NCBI GenBank assembly: GCA_023381695.1
Contig: JAMCQP010000115.1
Location: forward strand, 1 to 61,638
Length of the DNA: 61,638 nucleotides
Reading direction: 5' to 3'
DNA from: Bacillota bacterium
Lineage (GTDB): Bacteria; Bacillota; UBA5301; JAMCQP01
Both the position numbers and the translations under genes were made by a program. Of this stretch, positions 8,891-16,458 are shown piece after piece (position 1 is the first letter of the stretch; each line of letters starts with the position of its first letter). Below the pieces are notes generated by a model. That model saw only the letters and a program-made list of their open reading frames with translations, searched no databases and was not told where the DNA came from.

Positions 8891-8966
8891 TGGTGGACTT
8901 GAAGGGACTCGAACCCTCGGCCTCTGCAATGCGAGTGCAGCGCTCTCCCAGCTGAGCTACAAGCCC
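8891..8966 (-). tRNA. tRNA-Ala (anticodon CGC)
   Basis: A 76-base cloverleaf on the minus strand: acceptor GGGCTTG with CAAGTCC, D arm GCTCAGCTGGGAGAGC, anticodon stem CTGCA/TGCAG with loop CTCGCAT (anticodon CGC), T arm GAGGGTTCGAGTCCCTT, and a genome-encoded CCA end. Base pair 3-70 is G-U, the alanine identity element. It reads GCG codons, fitting GC-rich codon use. Confidence 0.95.
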
Positions 8967-8982
8967 AAGATCCACAAAACTT

Positions 8983-9011
8983 ATCATACCACAAATTCCG
9001 CAAAAGCTCAA
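8983..9011 (-). promoter_or_regulatory. Promoter of tRNA-Ala
   Basis: On the minus strand TTGAGC (9006-9011) and TATGAT (8983-8988) are separated by exactly 17 bases and lie about 16 bases before the tRNA 5' end, a good housekeeping-sigma promoter. The same transcript may run on into scfA and scfB. Confidence 0.75.
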
Positions 9012-9038
9012 GCCTTTTTTCCGGCCTGGTTCGGAGGA

Positions 9039-9104
9039 CGCTATCAAAGCCTGCGCCACGTTGGTAAGCGGCCCGGTAGCCACCAGGGTAATTTCCCCTT
9101 CATT
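9039..9104 (-). pseudogene. Fragment resembling a nucleoside hydrolase
   Basis: About 20 in-frame codons between dppC and tRNA-Ala read EITLVATGPLTNVAQAL, which strongly resembles the conserved TGPLTN segment of inosine-uridine preferring nucleoside hydrolases. There is no start or stop of its own and no further family motif either side, so it looks like a decayed remnant rather than a gene. Chance similarity cannot be excluded from so short a stretch. Confidence 0.4.
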
Positions 9105-9150
9105 ACTGTCACCTCGACCTCCGTCACCAACCTGAGACCTGACCTCAGGC

Positions 9151-10067
9151 TCAGTGCTTGAGTCTCGGATCAAGGGCGTCCCGCAGCCCGTCGCCCACCC
9201 AGTTTACCGCCAGCACCGTGATGAAGATCATGACCCCCGGCCAGATGGCCAACCACGGCGCCACCCAGATATACTGCTGGGCATTGGTGAGCATATTGCC
9301 CCAACTCGCCGCGGGCGGCTGAATCCCCACCCCTAAAAAGCTCAGCGAGGACTCGTAGATGATGGCATACCCGATCTCCAGGGTCGCCCAAACAATGACC
9401 GGGGATAGGGCATTGGGCAACAAGTGTTTGAAGATTACCCGGCTGTCCCGCACCCCCAGGCCAGGGCCCGGGCTGCTTCGGCAAATTCTTTCTCCTTTAA
9501 GGCCAAAAACTCGGCCCGCACCAGACGCGCCACGGGCATCCAACCAGTCAGCCCGATAATCGCCATAACTCCAAAAACGGTTGTACTGAAAAAAGCCGCC
9601 AGGATTATCAACAAGAAAAGTGTCGGGAAAGAAAGCATGATGTCCACAAAGCGCATGATGATATTGTCGATCCAACCGCCATAAAAACCTGCCAGAGCCC
9701 CAAGGGTGAGCCCAACCACCAGCGCCACCGCGGTAGATATAATCCCCACCGACAGAGAGACCCGGGAACCGTACATCAGGCGTGTCAGAGCATCTCTCCC
9801 CAGTTCGTCGGTGCCAATAATGTGGCCGTGGCCAGGAGCCGACTCCACATTATACAGGTCGATGGTATCGAACTTGTATGGTGCAATCCAGGGGGTGAGC
9901 AAGGCAACAACAACGACAATGGTCAAAATTACCAGTCCAACCACCGCCAGCCGGTTTTTTGGAAAACGGCGCACTGCCTGGCGCCAGGGTGAGTCAATGC
10001 GTTCTTTCTGTTTTTTGGCAGGTGCGGCCATTGGCTGCCCCAGACCGGTCTCTGCTGAATTGGCCAA
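9151..10067 (-). pseudogene. dppC: Peptide ABC transporter permease (DppC type), frame broken by a 5-bp duplication
   Basis: Second inner-membrane permease of a dipeptide/oligopeptide ABC importer. The frame from 10067 reads as a normal DppC N-terminus (soluble start, membrane segment VVGLVILTIVVVVALLTPW, periplasmic loop, GTDELGRDALTRLMYGSRVS) until AEAARAL, then goes out of frame and stops near 9435. The remaining half continues in another frame (GVRDSRVIFKHLLPN to DALDPRLKH). The break is the tandem CCAGGCCAGG at 9456-9465; deleting one CCAGG restores AEAARALGVRDS, the conserved EAA loop that contacts the ATPase. The gene follows dppB by about 30 bases. As read, no full-length permease is made unless the sequence is wrong or reverts. 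Confidence 0.9.
9456..9465. repeat. 5-bp tandem duplication (CCAGG x2) inside dppC
   Basis: Two adjacent CCAGG copies; removing one restores the conserved EAA-loop reading frame. The repeat is too short to be remarkable alone; its significance comes from the frame restoration. Confidence 0.85.
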
Positions 10068-10097
10068 CTGTGCTCATCCTTTCCGAACACTCGCGCT

Positions 10098-11051
10098 TTA
10101 CTGGTATTTAATCCGGGGATCCAGCAATCCGTAGGTGAGATCCGCCACCAGATTTCCAAAGACCACCAGAGTGGCTGTCAGCATCAAAACTCCCATGAGA
10201 ATTGGATAATCGCGCATAAATACCGCCTCGATGTACAATCGTCCCATCCCCGGCCAGGCAAAGATCCTCTCGGTGATGGCCGCCCCGCTGAAAAGCACCG
10301 GCAAATCCAGGCCCATCATGGTTACCACCGGAATGAGGGCGTTCTTCAAAGCATGCCTGTTTACCACCACTTTTTCGGCAAGGCCTTTGGAGCGGGCCGT
10401 CCGAACGTAATCCTGGTTGATGGCGTCCAGCATGCTGGAACGCATGTAACGGCTCCAACCGGCCATGTTGATCAGCCCCAACACGATGGTGGGCATGATC
10501 AGGTACCGCAACCGGTCAATAACCGAAAAACCGGCGCCAATGGTCGCCATGCCCGCCGATGGCAGCCAGGCCAGCTTCACCGAAAAACCCAGTTGCATCA
10601 TCAACCCAAACCAGAAGGAAGGGAGCGCCACCCCCAGAAATGCCCCCACCGTGGCCGCATAATCAAAGGGTGAATACCGGTGGGTGGCCGAATAGATGCC
10701 CACGGGAATGGCCACGGCCAGAGCCATGACAAATGCGGCAAACATCAACTCCAGCGTGGCAGGCAGCCTGCCCAGGATCGTTGCGAAGACCGGCAGCCCG
10801 GTCCGGTAGGAAACGCCCCAGTCCCCCTGGAGCATCGACCAGAACCACTTGAAATACTGGATGTAGAGAGGCTGGTCCAACCCCCACATCTTTTCAATCC
10901 GGGCGATATCCGCCGGGGAAACCTGGGGATTCATCAGATATCCCGCCAGCGGCCCGCCGGGGGTCAGGCGCATGATAAAGAAGGAGATGAGGGAAATTCC
11001 GATGAGCAACGGAATCGCCTGGATCAACCTGCGAAGTATATAACGGCCCAC
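10098..11051 (-). CDS. dppB: Peptide ABC transporter permease (DppB type)
   Basis: 317-residue inner-membrane permease. The first membrane segment is LIQAIPLLIGISLISFFIMRLTPGGP, a hallmark start of DppB/OppB proteins, followed by the periplasmic region (MWGLDQPLYIQYFKWF) and five further hydrophobic segments. The EAA loop is present as YVRTARSKGLAEKVVVNRHALKNALIP, which binds the ATPase subunits. Length and C-terminus (ADLTYGLLDPRIKYQ) are normal. It lies between dppA, with a large intercistronic hairpin, and the broken dppC. No ATPase genes follow here; oppD/oppF-type ATPases about 34 kb away could serve it. Confidence 0.95.
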   Translation of the reverse strand: MGRYILRRLIQAIPLLIGISLISFFIMRLTPGGPLAGYLMNPQVSPADIARIEKMWGLDQPLYIQYFKWFWSMLQGDWGVSYRTGLPVFATILGRLPATLELMFAAFVMALAVAIPVGIYSATHRYSPFDYAATVGAFLGVALPSFWFGLMMQLGFSVKLAWLPSAGMATIGAGFSVIDRLRYLIMPTIVLGLINMAGWSRYMRSSMLDAINQDYVRTARSKGLAEKVVVNRHALKNALIPVVTMMGLDLPVLFSGAAITERIFAWPGMGRLYIEAVFMRDYPILMGVLMLTATLVVFGNLVADLTYGLLDPRIKYQ

Positions 11052-11145
11052 CGCAGTACCTCCTAACTCGTCTGGAAGATCAAAAACGCGATCATCCCGA
11101 TAACAGCGGGTTTATGAGTGCAAAAACCTTCCTCATAAATCTTCC

Positions 11146-11194
11146 GGACAAGTGCGAACCCGTGCCCGGCATCGGCACAGGTCCGCACTTGTCC
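11146..11194 (-). promoter_or_regulatory. Intercistronic hairpin between dppA and dppB
   Basis: GGACAAGTGCG (11146-11156) pairs perfectly with CGCACTTGTCC (11184-11194), enclosing an inner GTGCC/GGCAC stem. There is no U-run on either strand. In peptide-transport operons such structures usually stabilise or partly terminate the message so that the binding protein outnumbers the permeases; that role is inferred here. Confidence 0.65.
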
Positions 11195-11240
11195 GCATCT
11201 GGTTACTTGTCAACCTGGGAAGTTGAAATCAGGACGTTTC

Positions 11241-12863
11241 CTACTTCAACTTCCACTCGTTGATGTTCCAGGTCATGGTGTTGGTGAACGGAGCCGGCCT
11301 CCAGTTTTCCAGAGCCTTCGGCGCAACGTCGATGTTCACGTAGTAGTAGACGTAGAGCATCGGCTGATCCTCGGCATAGATCTTCTGAATCTTGGAGTAG
11401 ATCTCTTTTCTCTTCTTGATGTCCGTGGTCTTCTGGCCTTCCTCGAGGAGCTTATCCATCTCGGGGTTCTTATAGTTGATATAGTTCTGGCCCACCTGGT
11501 GATCCGGGGTCGGAATCTGCGAAGAATGGTAGAGCGTGAACTCATCCGGATCGGACCCGGTCACCCAGGCGAACATGATGGTGTCGAATTTCATCTGTTC
11601 GAGAACATCCCCGAAGAGCGTGGTGGCCTCGTAGTTCTTGATCTTCAGATCCACGCCGATCTTCTTCCATTCCTGCTGGGCAACCTGCTCAATCTGCAGG
11701 CGGGTCTGGTTCTCGGAGTTGGTGGAGATCTCAAAGCTCAGAGGTTTGCCGTCCTTGACCCGGATCCCGTCCGATCCCATCTCCCAGCCGGCTTCATCCA
11801 GAAGCTCGTTGGCCTTCTTGAGATCGTACGGATACGGTTTGATCGACTTGTCATACGCCCACAGTACGGGCGAGGTGCTGCCCGCCGCCGGCTGGCCGAT
11901 CCCGTTCAGGATCGATTTGACGATCAGATCGCGCGGCAGGGCGTAGCTGAGGGCCTGGCGCACCCGCTTATCCTGGAAGATCGGGTTCTTCAGGTTGAAG
12001 GTGATGTGCAGATAGATGGACGCCGGGTTGAGTTGCACATTGAGGCGCGGATCATCTTTGATCTGTACATATTGTTTGGGCTGAATGTTGTTGACCACGT
12101 CAACCTCCCCGGTCTTAACCTGGGTCAGCAACGTATTGGTGTCCGGAACCACCTTGAAGATCACCTTTTCCAGGTAGGGACCCTTGCCGAAATAGTTTTT
12201 GTTGGCCTCAATAATGATGTAGGTAGCTTCTTTCCACTCCTTGAACTTGAACGGGCCGCTGCCGATGGGGTGACGGGAGAAGTCTCCGCCCTTGGTGATC
12301 TCTTCCGGTTTCAATTTGCCAAGGATATGCTTCGGAACAATGTCACCGGCTGTCTGAGCCCAGGTGACCAGAAACGGGGCATAAGGCTGGTCCAGCGTCA
12401 TCCTGACGGTATAGGGGTTAACAACCTCAAACTTCTTGATCTTGTCAAAGCCGTCGCGGGAGACCACCTGAACCTTGTCGTTCATGAGCGTCTCCCAGGT
12501 AAACTTGACGTCCTCGGCGGTCAGGGGCTGCCCATCGTGGAATTTAACCCCTTTGCGAAGGTGGAAGGTATAGACCAGTCCGTCCTTGGAGATCCCGCCG
12601 TTTTGCACCGTGGGGACCTGGGTGGCCAGATCGGGAACAAAGTTTCCTTTCTCATCCACACGAATCAGTTGGCTGAATAGTCCGTTCAAAATCATGGTTC
12701 CCGCGTTCTCTTCGGACAGAAGCGGGTTCAGGGTCTCCACGTCGCCAAGCTGCCCGACGGTAATCTGCCCCTTCGGGCTCTTGTTGGCCGCCAATGCCAG
12801 GCCGCTGACGGCCAGGACCAGCACCAGGGCCAAAACCACGGTCAATGACAATGCCCTTTTCAT
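11241..12863 (-). CDS. dppA: Peptide ABC transporter substrate-binding protein
   Basis: 540-residue family 5 extracellular solute-binding protein that captures peptides for the DppBC permease. Signal peptide at residues 1-27 (basic start, then VVLALVLVLAVSGLALAA); no lipobox Cys, so anchoring may be weak. The mature start QITVGQLGDVETLNPLLSEE and the motif LRKGVKFHDGQPLTAEDVKF are family signatures. ATG at 12863 is preceded by GAGGAGGAG at good spacing. It is the promoter-proximal gene of dppA-dppB-dppC. Substrate specificity cannot be told from sequence; nickel or oligopeptides are alternatives within the family. Confidence 0.93.
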   Translation of the reverse strand: MKRALSLTVVLALVLVLAVSGLALAANKSPKGQITVGQLGDVETLNPLLSEENAGTMILNGLFSQLIRVDEKGNFVPDLATQVPTVQNGGISKDGLVYTFHLRKGVKFHDGQPLTAEDVKFTWETLMNDKVQVVSRDGFDKIKKFEVVNPYTVRMTLDQPYAPFLVTWAQTAGDIVPKHILGKLKPEEITKGGDFSRHPIGSGPFKFKEWKEATYIIIEANKNYFGKGPYLEKVIFKVVPDTNTLLTQVKTGEVDVVNNIQPKQYVQIKDDPRLNVQLNPASIYLHITFNLKNPIFQDKRVRQALSYALPRDLIVKSILNGIGQPAAGSTSPVLWAYDKSIKPYPYDLKKANELLDEAGWEMGSDGIRVKDGKPLSFEISTNSENQTRLQIEQVAQQEWKKIGVDLKIKNYEATTLFGDVLEQMKFDTIMFAWVTGSDPDEFTLYHSSQIPTPDHQVGQNYINYKNPEMDKLLEEGQKTTDIKKRKEIYSKIQKIYAEDQPMLYVYYYVNIDVAPKALENWRPAPFTNTMTWNINEWKLK

Positions 12864-13511
12864 CTTAAAATCTCCTCCTCAATCTGTTGATGCGCCGTTT
12901 CGGTACGCTGCGCGGCTTCCTGCGCAGCAGCGTGGCCTTTCCCCCGGAAGCCCGCACCACCTCCTTGATGACTCACGTTTGTAATTATTTCGCTGGCGAA
13001 TTACACACCCTGTTTAATCAGGCCCTCCTCCGGCCGTCCCACTTTGCATTTGAACCGCTCATGTGGCCACTTCCTCTCGCCTGCCACCTGAAAGGCAATC
13101 AAACTACAAAGCAATCACCTTAATTAATTCTTTCTGATCGGGGAATCTCCTGCAAAAAGATGCGCTTCTGCAAGAATGTAAACAAACCGGTCATAATAGA
13201 TAAAGCTTATATTAAGTTCGTTCCTCCACGGCAAAATCCTGCTCAGGCCAGATAAATAAGCCTGGTGATTTCTGCCACGGGTAGTTAAACTTCCTCGTTT
13301 CCGGGAAACCTTCGGGATGTCATGGGTACACCAGAGACCATCTCCCGGCAATCAAAAGACCAGTACTTTGTCGGCTTCAAGGGTGAGTTGTGTCAGTTCG
13401 TTCAAGGAACTACGGCGGCAACCATCAAGAAGTCCATCTTCGCGTAAGCCACGTGCGTCCATGCCTGATGAATAGGATTTTCAATTGTTTCCTTTCCGCC
13501 AACCTTGCCAT
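12864..13511. other. Intergenic region upstream of dppA, no gene recognised
   Basis: About 650 bases between dppA and the tRNA-Leu terminator. It should hold the dppA promoter, but no consensus pair stands out. A dyad GTAATT/AATTAC (12981-13004) could be an operator. A 41-codon open frame on the plus strand at 13322-13447 has no ribosome site or recognisable product. AT content rises around 13100-13250. Confidence 0.5.
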
Positions 13512-13562
13512 AAAACAAAAACCCCCTTAGCTCTTGTCGCCCGGCAAGATAGCTAAAGGGGG
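13512..13562 (-). terminator. Terminator after tRNA-Leu
   Basis: On the minus strand CCCCCTTTAGCT pairs with AGCTAAGGGGG (one bulge) around an inner CTTG/CAAG stem, followed by TTTTTGTTTTAT. It lies about 100 bases downstream of tRNA-Leu. The outer stem resembles that of the murC terminator at 24081-24125. Confidence 0.88.
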
Positions 13563-13669
13563 TAATGTGCGAGATTCTTTGATCTTCCTCCAGTTCACAC
13601 AACTCATTTATCTTCATCATGTGCATCGCGGGAACATGGATCCGCAAAACCTCGATCAAAAGCCAATGA

Positions 13670-13754
13670 TGGTGCCCGGGACGAGACTTGAACTCGTACG
13701 GTGTAATCCACACGCCCCTCAAACGTGCGCGTCTGCCAGTTCCGCCACCCGGGC
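13670..13754 (-). tRNA. tRNA-Leu (anticodon GAG)
   Basis: 85-base class II tRNA with a long variable arm. Acceptor GCCCGGG pairs with CCCGGGC, followed by encoded ACCA. D arm GGCGGAACTGGCAGACGC is typical of Leu. The anticodon arm is CACGT-TTGAGGG-GCGTG (anticodon GAG), and the T arm contains GTTCAAGTC. It reads CUC/CUU codons. Confidence 0.95.
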
Positions 13755-13815
13755 ACAATTGAAACTTATGAAGATGGATGCAACTAAACTTGCGCGCCCA
13801 TCAGATACATTACAT

Positions 13816-13844
13816 ATTATACCGTCTTTTGGGCTTTCTGTCAA
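13816..13844 (-). promoter_or_regulatory. Consensus promoter of tRNA-Leu
   Basis: On the minus strand TTGACA (13839-13844) and TATAAT (13816-13821) are exact consensus hexamers with a 17-base spacer, roughly 60 bases before the tRNA 5' end. Confidence 0.85.
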
Positions 13845-13900
13845 GTGGCGACTTGCTGGTTGTGTCGTCGGGCGCACGGATTTCCTCGTTGCACCGCCCT

Positions 13901-14596
13901 TCATTTGTGCCCCGACAGGGGGCGGATCGCTGTTTTGTATATGGCAATACCATTCGGGCAGTAACACTTTCCGCATTCCGCACATTCCCCAATACCCAAC
14001 TCCCTGGCCTGCTTCCGGCGATCTGTGGTGTTCCTCGGGTCAAAGTGCAACTGCGCCAGTTTGACGAAGAGGTAAGGACCACCAAAGGAGGAATCCTCCC
14101 AGTCATAGCGCGGGCAGGCAGCCAGGCAGCAAAGGCATTCTGTGCAGGCCATCAGGTTGTGATGCTCCGCCGGCTCCTTAATGACACCAAACTGTGGTAA
14201 AGATGAGTAGGGATCATCCTGGCAAAACTGGCGGCTTTCCGGGTAGAATCGGTGACTTCCCAGGCAGAACTGTTGTTTTGCGAGGTAAAGTTGATGCCTG
14301 CTAAGCTGGTCAAAGAATCGCCGCCTGTCAACCACCAGATCCCGGAGCACCGGCAACCTGGAGAGCGGACCGATCACCATCCTGGGTACGACCGTGGTTT
14401 GGCAAGCCAGACGGGTTTTGCCGTCCGCTTCCACGGCGCACAGGCCGCACTTGCCTGTGCGGCATCCATGCCGAAAAGCCAGCGTGGAATCCAGGTTTTC
14501 ATGGATATATAGCAAGGTAGTTAATACTGTATCTCCTTCGGTAAGAGGTACCTGAAATGCCTGCAATGCGCGTTGACGTTCCACCGAAAAAATCAC
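13901..14596 (-). CDS. Succinate dehydrogenase/fumarate reductase-type iron-sulfur protein
   Basis: 231 residues starting at GTG 14596, whose GTGA overlaps the TGA stop of the flavoprotein gene and which has CGAGGAGGGAG upstream; this is translational coupling and decides the start. The N-terminal part is a 2Fe-2S domain (FRHGCRTGKCGLCAVEADG, later ACQT). The C-terminal part has two further clusters (CTECLCCLAACP and GECAECGKCYCP) as in SdhB/FrdB. It should pass electrons between the adjacent flavoprotein and another carrier. No membrane-anchor subunit is nearby, so a soluble or heterodisulfide-linked enzyme is possible. The electron partner is unknown. Confidence 0.85.
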   Translation of the reverse strand: MIFSVERQRALQAFQVPLTEGDTVLTTLLYIHENLDSTLAFRHGCRTGKCGLCAVEADGKTRLACQTTVVPRMVIGPLSRLPVLRDLVVDRRRFFDQLSRHQLYLAKQQFCLGSHRFYPESRQFCQDDPYSSLPQFGVIKEPAEHHNLMACTECLCCLAACPRYDWEDSSFGGPYLFVKLAQLHFDPRNTTDRRKQARELGIGECAECGKCYCPNGIAIYKTAIRPLSGHK

Positions 14597-16416
14597 GGCG
14601 CTCCCTCCTCGCGAAACCGCATCCACCCTTCCTCTTGCCATAACACGATTCTCTTGCGGCCATGCCGGTCATCGCATTCCGGAAAATCCAGCCTGAAATG
14701 CGCCCCGCGGGATTCCTTTCGCAACAGGGCGGAAACGGCAATCAGGCGCCCGGTGATCCGCATGAAACGCAGTTCAATTGCGTCCAAAACCCCCGTGTTA
14801 TAAACACTGCCAGGCGGGATACATAGGTCGTCAAGCTTTTTCTCGATCCCCGCCAGGGCTTGCAACGCGTTTTCCAGGCCGGCGGCCCGCCTGGCGATTC
14901 CCGCCTCTTCCCACATCATTTTTTGCAACTCCCGCTGCAAAGCCATAGGGGAATACCTGCCCGGAGCCCCAATGCCTTTTCCGGCGGATTGGAGGTTTAA
15001 GCCCGCGGGGTTTAACCCCACCCCAGCGCGGTCAGGCCTCGCCGTGCGATCAAACCCCGCTGCTCGCTCGACCGTTCGCTCGGCCGCCCGTTCCGCCGCC
15101 GCTTCGCCGGCGATCCGTCCAAAGACGAACAGCTCCGCCAGCGAAACGGAGCCAAGGCGGTTGCCCCCGTGCACTCCTCCCATGGCCTGGCCGGCGGCAA
15201 ACAGTCCGGGCAGGGTACTCTCGCAGCTGGCATCCACTTTTATTCCACCCATAAGGTAGTGGGCGGTGGGGGCCACGTCCCAGGGCTCCTCCCAGCGGCA
15301 GGCCGCCTCTCCGTAGGCTTTTCGGACCAGATCGAGCTGCCCCCTGTCGCGCATCGCGCGCCAGAGATCCCGGCCCCCGGGTAACGCCAGGTTTGGACCC
15401 AGATCCAGGAGCAGCCCGCCATATCCGGTCCCGCCACCCCCGACAAGCTCCCGGGCCATGGCCCTCACCACTTCCGCCCGGTTCAGGCGGCTGACCCCTT
15501 CCAGGATCATTTTTCCGTCACGATTTCGCAGGACGCCGGCCGGACCGGCCAAAGCCGGCTCTCCGCAGTAAAGTCCAAGAAACGCCCCGGGGTGGGTAAA
15601 CGCAAAGGGAATAAACTGCACCTGTTCCATGTCCACCAGTTCCGCGCCAGCTTCATAAGCCAGGGCGAAACCGTCGCCGGTGGCGCCCCGGGCGCAGTCG
15701 GTGTGCGGGTAATAAAGGCTGCCGATGCCACCCGTGGCGATCACCACCGCGGCGGCCGGGACGAAAAAGGAGGTCCCACCTGGCAGATCAAAGCAAACCA
15801 CTCCTGTCACGCGCCGGCTTTCGGTGGTAATCCGGCAGGCCACCGTCTCCTCAAAAACCGTTACCCCCGCCCTGGCCGCTGCGGCGCGAAGCACCTGGCC
15901 GATGGGAACGCCGCCCGCGGGACCGCTGGTTACCGTTCGCGCAAAAGAATGACCCCCGGTGCGACCGAGCACCTTTGCGCTCAGACGCCCCTCCTCATCC
16001 CTGGTAAAGATGTGGCCGTATTCTTCCAGGATTGCCGTGGCCAAAGGCGCCCCTTCGGCCATGATCCTGGCAAGCAGGGGATCTTCCAGCCCTTCCCCGC
16101 TCTTTCGCAAGTCCGAGAGGAAACCTTCCGCACTGTCCCCATCCGCCAGGCCGGGAAAGACCATATTTCCCATGGAGATCCGAGTATCACCGTACCCGGC
16201 GGGTTCCTTGGCAATCACCGCCACTTTCGCCCCGCGAGCCGCCGCCGCCACCGCCGCGGTAATACCGGCCCCGCCACCGCCGATGCAGACCACATCAAAC
16301 CCGTTTTCCCCCGTATGCCCATTAGTCGCCGTATGACTCTCCTCTTTCCCTGTGTGTTCCGGCAAAGGTTTTCCGCAAAGGTATTCTCCTTGCGCAAAAG
16401 AAAAAGCACAGGCCAC
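14593..16416 (-). CDS. FAD-dependent fumarate reductase/succinate dehydrogenase-like flavoprotein
   Basis: 607 residues. FAD-binding GGGGAGITAAVAAAARG follows a 35-residue polar N-terminus. SdhA/FrdA/NadB-family features follow: GGHSFART, a GGIGSLYYPHTD segment, ATGDGFALAYEAGAEL, the active-site region MGGIKVDASCESTLPGLFAAGQ, and HGGNRLGSVSLAELFVFGR. An Ala/Arg/Glu-rich insert (AAERAAERTVERAAG) sits near residue 440. GTG at 16416 has a poor ribosome site and the true start is uncertain. It lies directly downstream of ortB and is coupled to the Fe-S protein, so the pair probably oxidises or reduces a product of the ornithine pathway or disposes of its electrons; substrate not determinable. Confidence 0.85.
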   Translation of the reverse strand: MACAFSFAQGEYLCGKPLPEHTGKEESHTATNGHTGENGFDVVCIGGGGAGITAAVAAAARGAKVAVIAKEPAGYGDTRISMGNMVFPGLADGDSAEGFLSDLRKSGEGLEDPLLARIMAEGAPLATAILEEYGHIFTRDEEGRLSAKVLGRTGGHSFARTVTSGPAGGVPIGQVLRAAAARAGVTVFEETVACRITTESRRVTGVVCFDLPGGTSFFVPAAAVVIATGGIGSLYYPHTDCARGATGDGFALAYEAGAELVDMEQVQFIPFAFTHPGAFLGLYCGEPALAGPAGVLRNRDGKMILEGVSRLNRAEVVRAMARELVGGGGTGYGGLLLDLGPNLALPGGRDLWRAMRDRGQLDLVRKAYGEAACRWEEPWDVAPTAHYLMGGIKVDASCESTLPGLFAAGQAMGGVHGGNRLGSVSLAELFVFGRIAGEAAAERAAERTVERAAGFDRTARPDRAGVGLNPAGLNLQSAGKGIGAPGRYSPMALQRELQKMMWEEAGIARRAAGLENALQALAGIEKKLDDLCIPPGSVYNTGVLDAIELRFMRITGRLIAVSALLRKESRGAHFRLDFPECDDRHGRKRIVLWQEEGWMRFREEGAP

Positions 16417-16458
16417 TGCCTATGCTCATCATCTCCGTTTGGATGTGAAATTCCTTTC

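Noticed and set aside
11223..12680. 485-codon open frame antisense to dppA
   Set aside because: Mirror of a clear binding-protein gene with signal peptide and ribosome site.
13322..13447. 41-codon open frame on the plus strand between dppA and tRNA-Leu
   Set aside because: No ribosome site, no recognisable domain, and it lies opposite the likely dppA regulatory region; could be a decayed fragment but cannot be supported.
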